DNA from: Cellulophaga lytica DSM 7489
GTDB taxonomy: Bacteria; Bacteroidota; Bacteroidia; Flavobacteriales; Flavobacteriaceae
Direction of reading: 5' to 3'
Length of the DNA: 64,000 bases
Assembly: GCF_000190595.1 (NCBI RefSeq)
Contig: NC_015167.1
Location: 2,283,501-2,347,500, forward strand
Under the pieces are notes generated by a model, which did not search any database, was not told the origin of the DNA, and saw only the letters and a program-made list of their open reading frames with translations. A program made the position numbers and the translations under genes. Numbering within the stretch: position 1 is the stretch's first letter; every line of letters begins with the position of its first letter. This document shows, piece by piece, positions 53,017-61,524 of the stretch.

Positions 53017-54087
53017 ATGAACAGTAATTATTACGCAGTTATAATGGCAGGCGGTATAGGGTCAAGGTTTTGGCCTGTAAGTACGGCAGAATACCCTAAA
53101 CAATTTCATGATATGTTAGGCTCTGGCTTTTCATTGATTCAAAAAACTTTTAATAGACTACATAAGTTTATTCCAAAAGAAAACATATTAGTGTTAACTA
53201 ATGAGAGTTATAACGATTTAGTTTTGGAGCAATTACCTATGCTAACACAAGAGCAGGTAGTTTTAGAGCCAGCAATGCGTAATACAGCTCCTTGTATTTT
53301 ATATGCAGCACTAAAAATTAAAAAAAGTAATCCTAATGCAGTAATGATTGTTGCGCCTAGTGACCATTGGATAGAAGATGAAAACGCTTTTGAAAATGAC
53401 GTAAAACAATGTTTTACTAAGTGTGAAAATGAAGATGTGCTTTGTACATTAGGTATAAAACCAACATTTCCTAATACAGGTTTTGGATATATAGAGTTTG
53501 ATAAAAATCCTGCTGCAGAAATCAAGAAGGTAAATCAGTTTAGAGAAAAACCAGATTATATCACAGCAAAAGAATTTATTAGCCAAGGTAACTTTTTATG
53601 GAACGCAGGTATATTTATGTGGAGCGTTAAAACAATAGTTGATGCATTTAAAGCGTTTCAGCCAGAGCAATACCAGTTGTTTAATTCGGGAATAGAAGCT
53701 TATAATACTCCAGAAGAGAAAAAATTTATAGCTAAAAATTATGCTTTAGCAGAAAATATTTCTATAGATTATGCCATATTAGAACACTCTAAAAGTATTT
53801 ATGTGTTGCCCGCAACTTTTGACTGGAATGATTTAGGTACTTGGGGATCTTTGTATGATAAGTTAGATAAAAACGAAAGTAGTAATGCTGTAGTTGGTGC
53901 GCAATTGTTAGACCGTAATGCTAGTGGAAACATTGTACGTACAAAAAATGATAAAGTAGTAGTTTTAGATAGTTTAGATGATTTTATTGTAGTAGATAAA
54001 GATGATGTTTTATTAATTTGCCCAAAAGAAAAAGAGCAAGACATAAAAGTTATCTTAAACGAGGTAAAAGACAAGTTTGGTAAATAA
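53017..54087 (+). CDS. manC: mannose-1-phosphate guanylyltransferase
   Basis: Makes GDP-mannose from mannose 1-phosphate and GTP, for polysaccharide synthesis. The 356 residues contain the nucleotide-binding IMAGGIGSRFWPVSTAEYPKQF (residues 9-30), PAMRNTAPCI, MIVAPSDHWI (near 110), GFGYIEF, FREKPDY, FLWNAGIFMW and TFDWNDLGTWGSL. It is the single-domain form without a C-terminal mannose-6-phosphate isomerase domain. It starts 4 bp after the SprT-like gene. No other sugar genes lie near, apart from the glycosyltransferase at 58910. Confidence 0.94.
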   Translation: MNSNYYAVIMAGGIGSRFWPVSTAEYPKQFHDMLGSGFSLIQKTFNRLHKFIPKENILVLTNESYNDLVLEQLPMLTQEQVVLEPAMRNTAPCILYAALKIKKSNPNAVMIVAPSDHWIEDENAFENDVKQCFTKCENEDVLCTLGIKPTFPNTGFGYIEFDKNPAAEIKKVNQFREKPDYITAKEFISQGNFLWNAGIFMWSVKTIVDAFKAFQPEQYQLFNSGIEAYNTPEEKKFIAKNYALAENISIDYAILEHSKSIYVLPATFDWNDLGTWGSLYDKLDKNESSNAVVGAQLLDRNASGNIVRTKNDKVVVLDSLDDFIVVDKDDVLLICPKEKEQDIKVILNEVKDKFGK

Positions 54088-54098
54088 TACCATTGTGT

Positions 54099-55604
54099 AT
54101 GAATAATAATACAGAGCAGAATAATAACGTAGCTGGTAATGAAACATCAGATAACGTAAAAAAAGATTTTCAGGGTTTATTAGGATCTACTAAAAAGTTT
54201 TTAAAAGAGCTTCTAGATATTCGTAATAACACCGACCAAGAAGCTACTAGAGAATCTATAGTGGCAGATATTCCCTTTAAAGGGCATACTTCTTGGATTT
54301 TAATTTGCTCAATTTTTATAGCATCTATAGGGTTAAATGCCAATTCTACAGCGGTAGTAATTGGAGCCATGTTAATTTCTCCGTTAATGGGGCCTATTTT
54401 AGGTATGGGGTTGTCATTAGCAATTAATGATATTGATACGCTACGCCGTTCATTAAAAAACTTTGGGGTAATGGTAGTATTAAGTATACTTACCGCCTTT
54501 TTATTTTTTAAATTTTTTCCATTAAGAGATGAGTCGTCAGAGCTCCTAGCCCGTACAGCACCAGACATTAGAGATGTTCTTATTGCATTTTTTGGTGGTT
54601 TGGCTTTAGTTATTGCTCGTGCTAAAAAAGGAACAATAGCTAGTGTTATTTTTGGTGTGGCAATTGCAACTGCTTTAATGCCTCCTTTATGTACTGTAGG
54701 TTTTGGTTTGGCAATTGGTAATTGGGACTATGCTAGTGGTGCAATGTATTTGTTTATTATTAATACTATTTTTATAGCGCTAGCAACATTTTTAGTTATA
54801 AAAATATTACGTTTTCCTATGGTGCGTTATGCCAATTCTGAGCGCCGTAGATTAATTAGTAGATTAGCATCTATAGTAGCAATATTAGTTATGGTACCTG
54901 CTAGTTGGACGTTTTTTAAGGCTTGGGAAGAGTCTAAGTTTAAAAGTCAAGCTCAACAGTTTATATCAGAAAATATAGCTAAATATAAATTCTCTGGTAA
55001 TGGTTTGTATTTAAATAATTTGACTAATATAGAGTACCACGGAGGTGATACATCCTTGTTTGATAAAATATTTAGTAAAAATAAAAACGAACAAAAATCT
55101 GTAATAGAAGTAATGTTTATGGGTGAAGAACTAGTGCCAGATAATATTATTGCAAGTTGGAATGAAATAAAAAATGAAGATTTTCAAGAGCTACAAAATA
55201 CAGAGTTAAAAATTATACAAGGTTCTAAAAACAATGAAGTAGACCAAATTAAGTATGTAGATGAGCTTTACCAGGCTAAAAAAGCAGAATTAATGGGTAA
55301 AGAAGAAAAAATTGCTTTGTTAGAGAAAGAGTTAATTCAATTGCAAAAAATTGTATCTAAGCAAATACCTTTTAATGATGTAAGCGCAGAAGCCAAAGCT
55401 AATTACGAAAATTTAGCATCTATAGGTTACTCTTACACAATACGTACAGACTTTAAAAAGGTAGATACTATTCCTGTTTTTGAGATTAATTGGAAGCCTA
55501 AAACAAAATCAAAAGATAAACAAACCGATATTAAAAAAATAGCAGAGTGGTTAAAATTAAGGTTAAAAGATAAAAATATTCAAGTAAGGGAACTTGCTAA
55601 TTAG
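54099..55604 (+). CDS. DUF389/TIGR00341 family membrane protein
   Basis: A 501-residue protein. A cytoplasmic N-terminus is followed by several membrane helices between about 67 and 275, containing the DUF389 hallmark ANSTAVVIGAMLISPLMGP (near 90) and ATALMPPLCTVGFGLAIGNWD (near 195). The last 200 residues are soluble with a coiled-coil stretch (about 385-430, KKAELMGKEEKIALLEKELI) and a C-terminal alpha/beta part. I start at ATG 54099 rather than the in-frame TTG at 54093. Function is unknown. Its stop codon overlaps, tail to tail, that of the ABC gene on the other strand. Confidence 0.87.
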   Translation: MNNNTEQNNNVAGNETSDNVKKDFQGLLGSTKKFLKELLDIRNNTDQEATRESIVADIPFKGHTSWILICSIFIASIGLNANSTAVVIGAMLISPLMGPILGMGLSLAINDIDTLRRSLKNFGVMVVLSILTAFLFFKFFPLRDESSELLARTAPDIRDVLIAFFGGLALVIARAKKGTIASVIFGVAIATALMPPLCTVGFGLAIGNWDYASGAMYLFIINTIFIALATFLVIKILRFPMVRYANSERRRLISRLASIVAILVMVPASWTFFKAWEESKFKSQAQQFISENIAKYKFSGNGLYLNNLTNIEYHGGDTSLFDKIFSKNKNEQKSVIEVMFMGEELVPDNIIASWNEIKNEDFQELQNTELKIIQGSKNNEVDQIKYVDELYQAKKAELMGKEEKIALLEKELIQLQKIVSKQIPFNDVSAEAKANYENLASIGYSYTIRTDFKKVDTIPVFEINWKPKTKSKDKQTDIKKIAEWLKLRLKDKNIQVRELAN

Positions 55605-56368
55605 TTACGTTCCTCAATATACATTTGTCTTACTTTTTTAAACAACTCAGAAGAATACACAAAATCTGTTACAGCTACGTTGTCTGTCTTAAAAATTTCT
55701 TTATTGGTGCCTTCCCATTCTTTATGACCGTTTTTTAGAAAAAGTATTTTTTCACCAATTTCCATAACAGAGTTCATATCATGAGTATTAATTATTGTAG
55801 TAATATCGTATTCCTGAGTAATTTCTTGAATAAGATTATCTATTAATATTGCTGTTTTGGGGTCTAATCCAGAGTTGGGCTCATCACAAAATAAGTACTT
55901 AGGGTTCATTACTATTGCCCTTGCAATTGCAACCCTTTTTTGCATACCTCCAGATATTTCTGAAGGATATTTATGGTGAGCGTCTATTAAGTTAACACGT
56001 TTTAAAACAGTATTAACACGGTCTTGCATTTCAGATTTAGATTGTTTGGTAAACATTTCTAAAGGAAACATTACGTTGCCTTCTACCGTAAGAGAGTCAA
56101 ACAAGGCACTTCCTTGAAAAACCATACCCATTTCTTGTCTTAGGTTTCTTTTTTGGTCGGCAGATAAATCGTTGTAAATATCTCCGTTGTAACAAATATA
56201 GCCTTCATCTGGAGTAAATAAGCCTAGTAAGCACTTTAAAAATACAGTTTTACCAGAACCACTTTGCCCAATAATTAAGTTTGTTTTTCCTTTTTCAAAA
56301 TCTGTAGTTACACCTTTTAAAATGTGTGCTTCTCCAAAAGATTTGTGTAGGTTGTTTACTTCTATCAT
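55601..56368 (-). CDS. ABC transporter ATP-binding protein, MlaF-like
   Basis: A 255-residue ATPase paired with an MlaE-type permease for lipid transport between membranes. Walker A is GQSGSGKTVFL (near 38), the Q loop is MGMVFQGSALFDSLTVEGNV, the signature is SGGMQKRVAIARA (near 140), and Walker B is YLFCDEPNSGLDP with the catalytic Glu. The longer ORF start would add about 20 residues that overlap the permease gene; ATG 56368 fits the family start (MIEVNNLHKSFG). Its ATG shares one base with the permease stop (TAATG). The substrate-binding MlaD partner is not in this window. Confidence 0.92.
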   Translation of the reverse strand: MIEVNNLHKSFGEAHILKGVTTDFEKGKTNLIIGQSGSGKTVFLKCLLGLFTPDEGYICYNGDIYNDLSADQKRNLRQEMGMVFQGSALFDSLTVEGNVMFPLEMFTKQSKSEMQDRVNTVLKRVNLIDAHHKYPSEISGGMQKRVAIARAIVMNPKYLFCDEPNSGLDPKTAILIDNLIQEITQEYDITTIINTHDMNSVMEIGEKILFLKNGHKEWEGTNKEIFKTDNVAVTDFVYSSELFKKVRQMYIEERN

Positions 56369-57105
56369 TATCCTAATAATAATTGGGTTAATATGTAATT
56401 TAAAATAATAATAGCAACACTTGTCCAAACAAAGGCAGTGGTACTTGCTTTACCAACTTCTAATGCGCCACCTTTCATGTAATACCCATGAAAAGATGGT
56501 ATGGTAGCTATAACAAAAGCAAATATTATAGACTTTATAAAGGCATATGTAACGTGGTAAGGAATAAAGTCTAGCTGTATTCCTTCAATAAAACTTGCGC
56601 TTGTAGTAAAACCTCCAAAAACACCAGCTATCCAACCTCCAAAAATGCCAACATACATTGCAATGGCTATGGCAAATGGGTACAATAGCAATGCTATAAT
56701 TTTAGGAAAAACCAAATAATTTAAAGAGTTTACACCCATAACCTCTAAGGCGTCAATTTGTTCTGTTACACGCATTGTGCCTATGCTAGATGTAATGTAA
56801 GAACCAACTTTACCTGCCATTATTATAGAGGTAAACGTGGGAGCAAACTCTAAAATAACAGATTGTCTAGCGGCAAAACCAATTAAACTTTCTGGTATTA
56901 ACGGGTTGGTAAGGTTTAAAGCAGTTTGTATGGTTACTACACCACCAATAAAAAACGAAATAAATATAATGATACCTAAGGAACCAAAAACCAATTCGTC
57001 TATTTCTTTTAAAATAAGTTTTTTCATAATAGACCACTTTGTAGGTTTTTTAAAAACCTCCTTAATCATTATAAAATAACTACCAATAGATGCTATGTAA
57101 TTCAT
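56368..57105 (-). CDS. MlaE-family ABC permease
   Basis: A 245-residue membrane permease of the MlaE family with about five to six helices. The family signatures GGVVTIQTAL (near 58), FAPTFTSIIMAGKVGSYITSSIGTMRVTEQIDALEVMG (about 88-127) and SFHGYYMKGGALEVGKASTTAFV (near 205) are clear. I start at ATG 57105 (MNYIASIGSYFIMIKEV), the usual family start, and not at the upstream ATG 57150. It is the first gene of a two-gene operon with the ATPase. Known relatives move phospholipids between the inner and outer membranes; the direction here is unknown. Confidence 0.92.
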   Translation of the reverse strand: MNYIASIGSYFIMIKEVFKKPTKWSIMKKLILKEIDELVFGSLGIIIFISFFIGGVVTIQTALNLTNPLIPESLIGFAARQSVILEFAPTFTSIIMAGKVGSYITSSIGTMRVTEQIDALEVMGVNSLNYLVFPKIIALLLYPFAIAIAMYVGIFGGWIAGVFGGFTTSASFIEGIQLDFIPYHVTYAFIKSIIFAFVIATIPSFHGYYMKGGALEVGKASTTAFVWTSVAIIILNYILTQLLLG

Positions 57106-57218
57106 ATAAAATAGACTTCTGTCTGTAAAAATAATAATATTAACTTTCATTTGACATCCAAATAAAAAAATTAAAAGTTTATTTATTTACATTTACGCTA
57201 TCAATAAAATTATTTGCA

Positions 57219-58913
57219 ATGAAAAGAAGTCTATTTGTAGCATTATTAGCTGTTTGTTTTTTTACAAATACAGACAATGTTAATGCACAAAAAAAATCTA
57301 AAAGAAAAAATAAAAATACTGTTGAGGAATTAGCTTCTGTATCTGTAAAATCTAACCCTAAGTTAGTTGTAGGTATTGTGGTAGACCAAATGAGGTATGA
57401 TTATCTTACACGCTTTTACAACCAGTATGGAGAAGGTGGTTTTAAACGTATGGTTAATGAAGGTTTTAATGCCAAAAATCATCATTTTAACTATGCACCT
57501 ACAAGTACTGGTCCAGGACATACATCTGTTTACACAGGGACCACACCGTCTATGCATGGCGTAATTGGTAACAATTGGTACGACAAAAATTTGGGCGTAA
57601 ATGTTTATTGTGCAGGAGATAGTAATTACAACTCTGTTGGTACTGACGGTAGTGAAGGAAAAATGAGTCCGCACAGAATGTTAACTACAACTGTTACAGA
57701 TCAGTTGCGTTTACACACTCAAAAAAAAGGTAAGGTAATAGCAGTTGCTATAAAAGATAGAGGAGCTGTTTTACCTGGTGGCCACGCGGCTAATGCAGCG
57801 TATTGGTTTGTTGGTAAAGATGAAGCTAATTTTATTACAAGCTCTTACTATATGAACAGTTTACCTGCTTGGGTAAACAATTTTAATGCTTCAGACGCAG
57901 CAGAAAAATATAAAAAACCTTGGACTACTTTAAAAGATATTAGTACGTACCAAGAAAGCGGTAGTGATGAAAATAACTACGAGGGAAAATTTAAAGGAGA
58001 GACAACAACTTCTTTTCCTCATAATTTGCCTGCTTTATGGGATAAAAATAGAGGTTTTGATATTATTAAGGCAACACCTTACGGAAACAGTTTAACTGCA
58101 GATTTTGCTATAGCTGCTTTAAAAGGAGAGCACTTAGGAAAAGATAATATAACCGATTTTTTAGCAATTAGCTTTTCTTCTACAGATTATGTTGGTCATC
58201 AATTTGGAGTAAACTCTAAAGAGATTGAAGATACTTACATTCGTCTAGATCAGGACTTAGAAAGATTATTTAATGAATTAGATGCAGAAGTTGGTAAGGG
58301 AGAGTATACTGTATTTTTAAGTGCAGATCATGCAGCTATACAAGTTCCTACGTATTTAAAAGATAGTAAAATACCTGGTGGTTATGTAAATTATAAGGAC
58401 ATGTCTACTAAGTTAAATGAATGGGCTAAATTTAAATTTGGTTCTGAGGATTTAATTAAAAATATATCTAATAATCAAATATTTTTAGACCATAAAGTTA
58501 TTGCTAATCTTGATTTAGATTTGCAAACAGTACAAGAAGCTTTTGCTCAAGAATTACTTACTTTTAGTGATGTAGATATGGCTTATACAGCTTACCAAAT
58601 GTGGCAGAATGAGTACACAAGAGGTATACCATACATATTGCAAAATGGATACAATCAAAAACGATCTGGTGATGTTTTAGTAGTGTTAAAGCCTGGTTAT
58701 ATAAGTTACTCTAGAACAGGGTCTACACACGGTTCTCCTAGGGTTTATGATACTCATGCGCCTTTATTGTTTTTTGGAAAAGGAATTAAACAAGGGAGCA
58801 CAGTTGCACCAACTGAAATACCAGATATTGCACCAACAATTTCTGCATTGTTAGGCATAGCATCACCAAATGGTACAACAGGAAAACCTATTGAGGCTGT
58901 ATTAGAGAATTAA
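57219..58913 (+). CDS. pafA: PafA-type alkaline phosphatase
   Basis: A periplasmic or outer-membrane-associated phosphate monoesterase of the alkaline phosphatase superfamily, 564 residues. The signal peptide MKRSLFVALLAVCFFTNTDNVNA is followed by a Lys-rich stretch. The nucleophile is T97 in PTSTGPGHTSVYTG; metal ligands occur in VGIVVDQMRYDY (D), SFSSTDYVGHQFG (D, H), FLSADHAA (D, H) and STHGSPRVYDTHAPL (H). This order and spacing match PafA of flavobacteria rather than PhoA or PhoX. No T9SS C-terminal domain is seen. Its stop codon overlaps that of the glycosyltransferase on the opposite strand. Confidence 0.9.
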   Translation: MKRSLFVALLAVCFFTNTDNVNAQKKSKRKNKNTVEELASVSVKSNPKLVVGIVVDQMRYDYLTRFYNQYGEGGFKRMVNEGFNAKNHHFNYAPTSTGPGHTSVYTGTTPSMHGVIGNNWYDKNLGVNVYCAGDSNYNSVGTDGSEGKMSPHRMLTTTVTDQLRLHTQKKGKVIAVAIKDRGAVLPGGHAANAAYWFVGKDEANFITSSYYMNSLPAWVNNFNASDAAEKYKKPWTTLKDISTYQESGSDENNYEGKFKGETTTSFPHNLPALWDKNRGFDIIKATPYGNSLTADFAIAALKGEHLGKDNITDFLAISFSSTDYVGHQFGVNSKEIEDTYIRLDQDLERLFNELDAEVGKGEYTVFLSADHAAIQVPTYLKDSKIPGGYVNYKDMSTKLNEWAKFKFGSEDLIKNISNNQIFLDHKVIANLDLDLQTVQEAFAQELLTFSDVDMAYTAYQMWQNEYTRGIPYILQNGYNQKRSGDVLVVLKPGYISYSRTGSTHGSPRVYDTHAPLLFFGKGIKQGSTVAPTEIPDIAPTISALLGIASPNGTTGKPIEAVLEN

Positions 58914-59761
58914 ACTAATTTACGTTTAATATTTTTCCAACGAAGATTACGAATAAAATTGCCTTCTTCTGGTGTTACCAGAAAGGGCAATTTTTCTTTT
59001 TTAGCATTTTTATAGCCTGTTAAGTTGTCTAAAAATACTGCTGCTTTTTTCTGCTTTAAAGCCATTTTTAAAGAAGCAATACAACTTATTGTAAAACCAT
59101 AGCGCATACGGTACATTGCCTGTCCTTGTAATAGTTTTGCTTGTTTATTATAGGCATTACCCGTTGGTCTAAGGTGTTTTACTTTTAAATTGTTGTTTGT
59201 AACTATTGTAAAATTGTGGTATTGTGCTAGTAGCTCATCTACGGTATCCCAACCCATAGCGCTGCGTAAGCCATTAATTTTATTAAAACAAGATTTGCTA
59301 TATGCCTTAAATGCACCGCGAACGTGGTCCTTGTTCATTGGGTGGTTTAGTATCCAGTTGCCATCCTTGTCTTCTTCGTAAGCAAAACCACCAGCTATGC
59401 CAATTTTTTGATTAGACATAAATATAGAAGCAATTTCTTCAAAGTAATTATTAGGTAAAATTATGTCTGCATCTAATTTTACAATAAAGTCATACTTAGA
59501 ATCTATAACGGCTAACCCTTTGTTAAAAGCATTTACAACTTTACTGCCAGGCATATGCTTAGTAGATGAAGTAGTGTTTACTATTTTAAAAATTGGGTAT
59601 TTTTTTGCGTAAGAATTAATAATAGACGCGGTAGTGTCTGTAGAGTTATCATTTACAATAACTACTTGTTTTGGTTTTTTGGTTTGATGAAGAATAGAAT
59701 CTAGTGTTTTTGCAATAAAGGCTTCTTCATTGTGAGCAGGAATTATAATGTAGTACATCAT
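58910..59761 (-). CDS. family 2 glycosyltransferase
   Basis: A 283-residue GT-A fold enzyme. IIIPAHNEEAFIAKTLDSIL (from about residue 5), the nucleotide-binding VVIVNDNSTDTTASI (near 33) and the metal-binding VKLDADIILP (DxD, near 94) are clear. No membrane helix. It is the last gene of a minus-strand trio with the methyltransferase (21 bp upstream) and the KAS III enzyme. The acceptor and sugar are unknown; a lipid or surface glycan is suggested only by the neighbours. Confidence 0.88.
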   Translation of the reverse strand: MMYYIIIPAHNEEAFIAKTLDSILHQTKKPKQVVIVNDNSTDTTASIINSYAKKYPIFKIVNTTSSTKHMPGSKVVNAFNKGLAVIDSKYDFIVKLDADIILPNNYFEEIASIFMSNQKIGIAGGFAYEEDKDGNWILNHPMNKDHVRGAFKAYSKSCFNKINGLRSAMGWDTVDELLAQYHNFTIVTNNNLKVKHLRPTGNAYNKQAKLLQGQAMYRMRYGFTISCIASLKMALKQKKAAVFLDNLTGYKNAKKEKLPFLVTPEEGNFIRNLRWKNIKRKLV

Positions 59762-59782
59762 ACTTAAAAAGATAAAAAGATA

Positions 59783-60307
59783 TTATTTTTTTCTTTCTGC
59801 ATATACAATATAATATCTAGGTGTAAAACTACGTAGAATTGGTCTAATGCCAATTTTATTTATAGGATTAGTCCATTTGGCAGAATCTTTTATTTCCCAG
59901 CCAGCTTTTTCTAAAAGCCAGTCAAACTGCCAATCTTCAAACTCGTGGTAGTGTCTATCCCATTTATCAGTTTTACTTCTATAGGCAGGAGCAAACCATA
60001 AGTTAAGCGGAATGCTAGCAACAAGCTTATCACTCTTTATTTCTTTTAAAATATTAAGTGGAGCTAATAAATGCTCAAAAATTTCAAATGCAGTTACAAC
60101 TTCTGTTTTAGAAGTAGTTACAGAAGAAAAATCTACGTCTAAATCTTCTCCGCTAGTATTAGTTACATTAAAGCCTTGTGAGGTCATTAATTTAGATAAA
60201 GGGTTTTTAACTCCTAAATCTAAAATACTCTCTGTAGTATTAATGTGTTTATTAAGAAACTTTAGCGTATGTTTAAAACGTTTGCTAGGATATGTTTTTT
60301 CGTACAT
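59783..60307 (-). CDS. class I SAM-dependent methyltransferase
   Basis: A 174-residue protein with a Rossmann methyltransferase outline: ESILDLGVKNPLSKLM (motif I in a degenerate form, without the GxGxG), DVDFSSV, TAFEIFEHLLAPLNIL (motif II/III) and KLVASIPLNLWF (post-motif). It is compact, about the size of a minimal methyltransferase core. It starts 1 bp after the stop of the KAS III gene, so the two are translated together. Substrate unknown. Confidence 0.78.
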   Translation of the reverse strand: MYEKTYPSKRFKHTLKFLNKHINTTESILDLGVKNPLSKLMTSQGFNVTNTSGEDLDVDFSSVTTSKTEVVTAFEIFEHLLAPLNILKEIKSDKLVASIPLNLWFAPAYRSKTDKWDRHYHEFEDWQFDWLLEKAGWEIKDSAKWTNPINKIGIRPILRSFTPRYYIVYAERKK

Positions 60308-60308
60308 T

Positions 60309-61367
60309 TTAATATCTGTAAACTATGGCATTGATGTTCATACCAGCGCCAACACTCGCAAATATAACAACATCTCCTTTTTTTACAGCGTGATTTTCTA
60401 ATTTTCCTCTTTTAACCAAATCAAACAGGGTAGGCACGGTAGCAACAGAGCTGTTACCAAGCTTGTAGATATTCATAGGCATAATATCTTCAGGCATTGG
60501 TTTGTTGTAAAGTTTGTAAAACCGTTGCACAATTGCTTCATCCATTTTTTCATTGGCTTGGTGTATAAATATTTTTTTTACATCGTTTATATCTACACCA
60601 CTTTTATCTAAGCAATCTTTCATAGCCTGCGGTACATGAGTAACTGCAAACTCATATATTTTACGGCCGTGCATTTTTATGTACCTAGTATTGTTGTTTT
60701 CTTCCTTGTTGTAAGATTCTCCAAAGAACAAGTAATTAGCCTCGTTATGAGCAAAAGTTGCAGCATTGTGTGCTAAAATATCACCTGTATTTTCTGTGTT
60801 TTCTACTATTGTTGCCCCAGCACCATCAGAATATATCATAGAGTCTCTATCATAAGGGTCTATAACCCTAGATAAAGTTTCTGCACCAATAACTAAACAT
60901 TTATTGGCTAGGCCAGCTTTTATAAATGCGTAAGCTTGTATCATACCTTGTATCCAACCAGGACATCCAAATAAAATATCATACGCAATACATTTTGGAT
61001 TTTTTATTTGCAATAAATGTTTTACTCTGGTAGCTAAACTCGGCAGTGTATCTGCTTGTGTTTGTCCGTATGTTACATCACCAAAGTTATGGGCAACTAT
61101 AATATAATCTATAGTTTCTTTGTCTATTTTAGCATCCTCAATAGCTCTTTCTGCTGCTAAATAGGCAATATCTGATGTGTTAAGTTCTTTTTTTGCGTAT
61201 CTCCTTTCTGCTATTCCGGTTATTTTTTTAAATTTTTCAATAATAACTTCATTAGAATTAGGAATAGGAGACCCATCTGTGTTTAAAAAAGTATGATTGA
61301 TAAAGTCTGTGTTTAAGGTAGTTATGGTAGGTATATAGCTACCTGTTCCTGTAATTCCGATATGCAT
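60309..61367 (-). CDS. 3-oxoacyl-ACP synthase III-like (FabH family) ketosynthase
   Basis: A 352-residue thiolase-fold condensing enzyme. The FabH triad is present: C135 in ILFGCPGWIQG, His in KKIFIHQANEKM (about 261) and Asn in KLGNSSVATVP (about 293). N-terminal GITGTGSYIPT and TGIAERRYAKKE are typical. C-terminal SVGAGMNINAIVYRY matches FabH GAG endings. The sequence is more divergent than housekeeping FabH, and it sits with a methyltransferase and a glycosyltransferase, so a specialised role in lipid or secondary metabolite synthesis is likelier than primary fatty-acid initiation. That distinction is inference. Confidence 0.85.
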   Translation of the reverse strand: MHIGITGTGSYIPTITTLNTDFINHTFLNTDGSPIPNSNEVIIEKFKKITGIAERRYAKKELNTSDIAYLAAERAIEDAKIDKETIDYIIVAHNFGDVTYGQTQADTLPSLATRVKHLLQIKNPKCIAYDILFGCPGWIQGMIQAYAFIKAGLANKCLVIGAETLSRVIDPYDRDSMIYSDGAGATIVENTENTGDILAHNAATFAHNEANYLFFGESYNKEENNNTRYIKMHGRKIYEFAVTHVPQAMKDCLDKSGVDINDVKKIFIHQANEKMDEAIVQRFYKLYNKPMPEDIMPMNIYKLGNSSVATVPTLFDLVKRGKLENHAVKKGDVVIFASVGAGMNINAIVYRY

Positions 61368-61465
61368 AATTAGATTTTAATTTAACACGATGAAGTTACA
61401 AAAAACACTTTTAAAAAACTATGCATGCATAATAAATTGTATGATGTTCAAGCTTAAAAAAAGAA

Positions 61466-61499
61466 ATAAAAAAAGCCGTTTAGTTAATGCTAAACGGCT
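61466..61499 (-). terminator. terminator after gcvP
   Basis: A 10-bp perfect stem (61474-61483 with 61490-61499, 6-nt loop) followed on the minus strand by a T-rich run. It lies 26 bp past the gcvP stop. Confidence 0.9.
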
Positions 61500-61524
61500 G
61501 TAAGGTATTGTATTTATTGATGTT

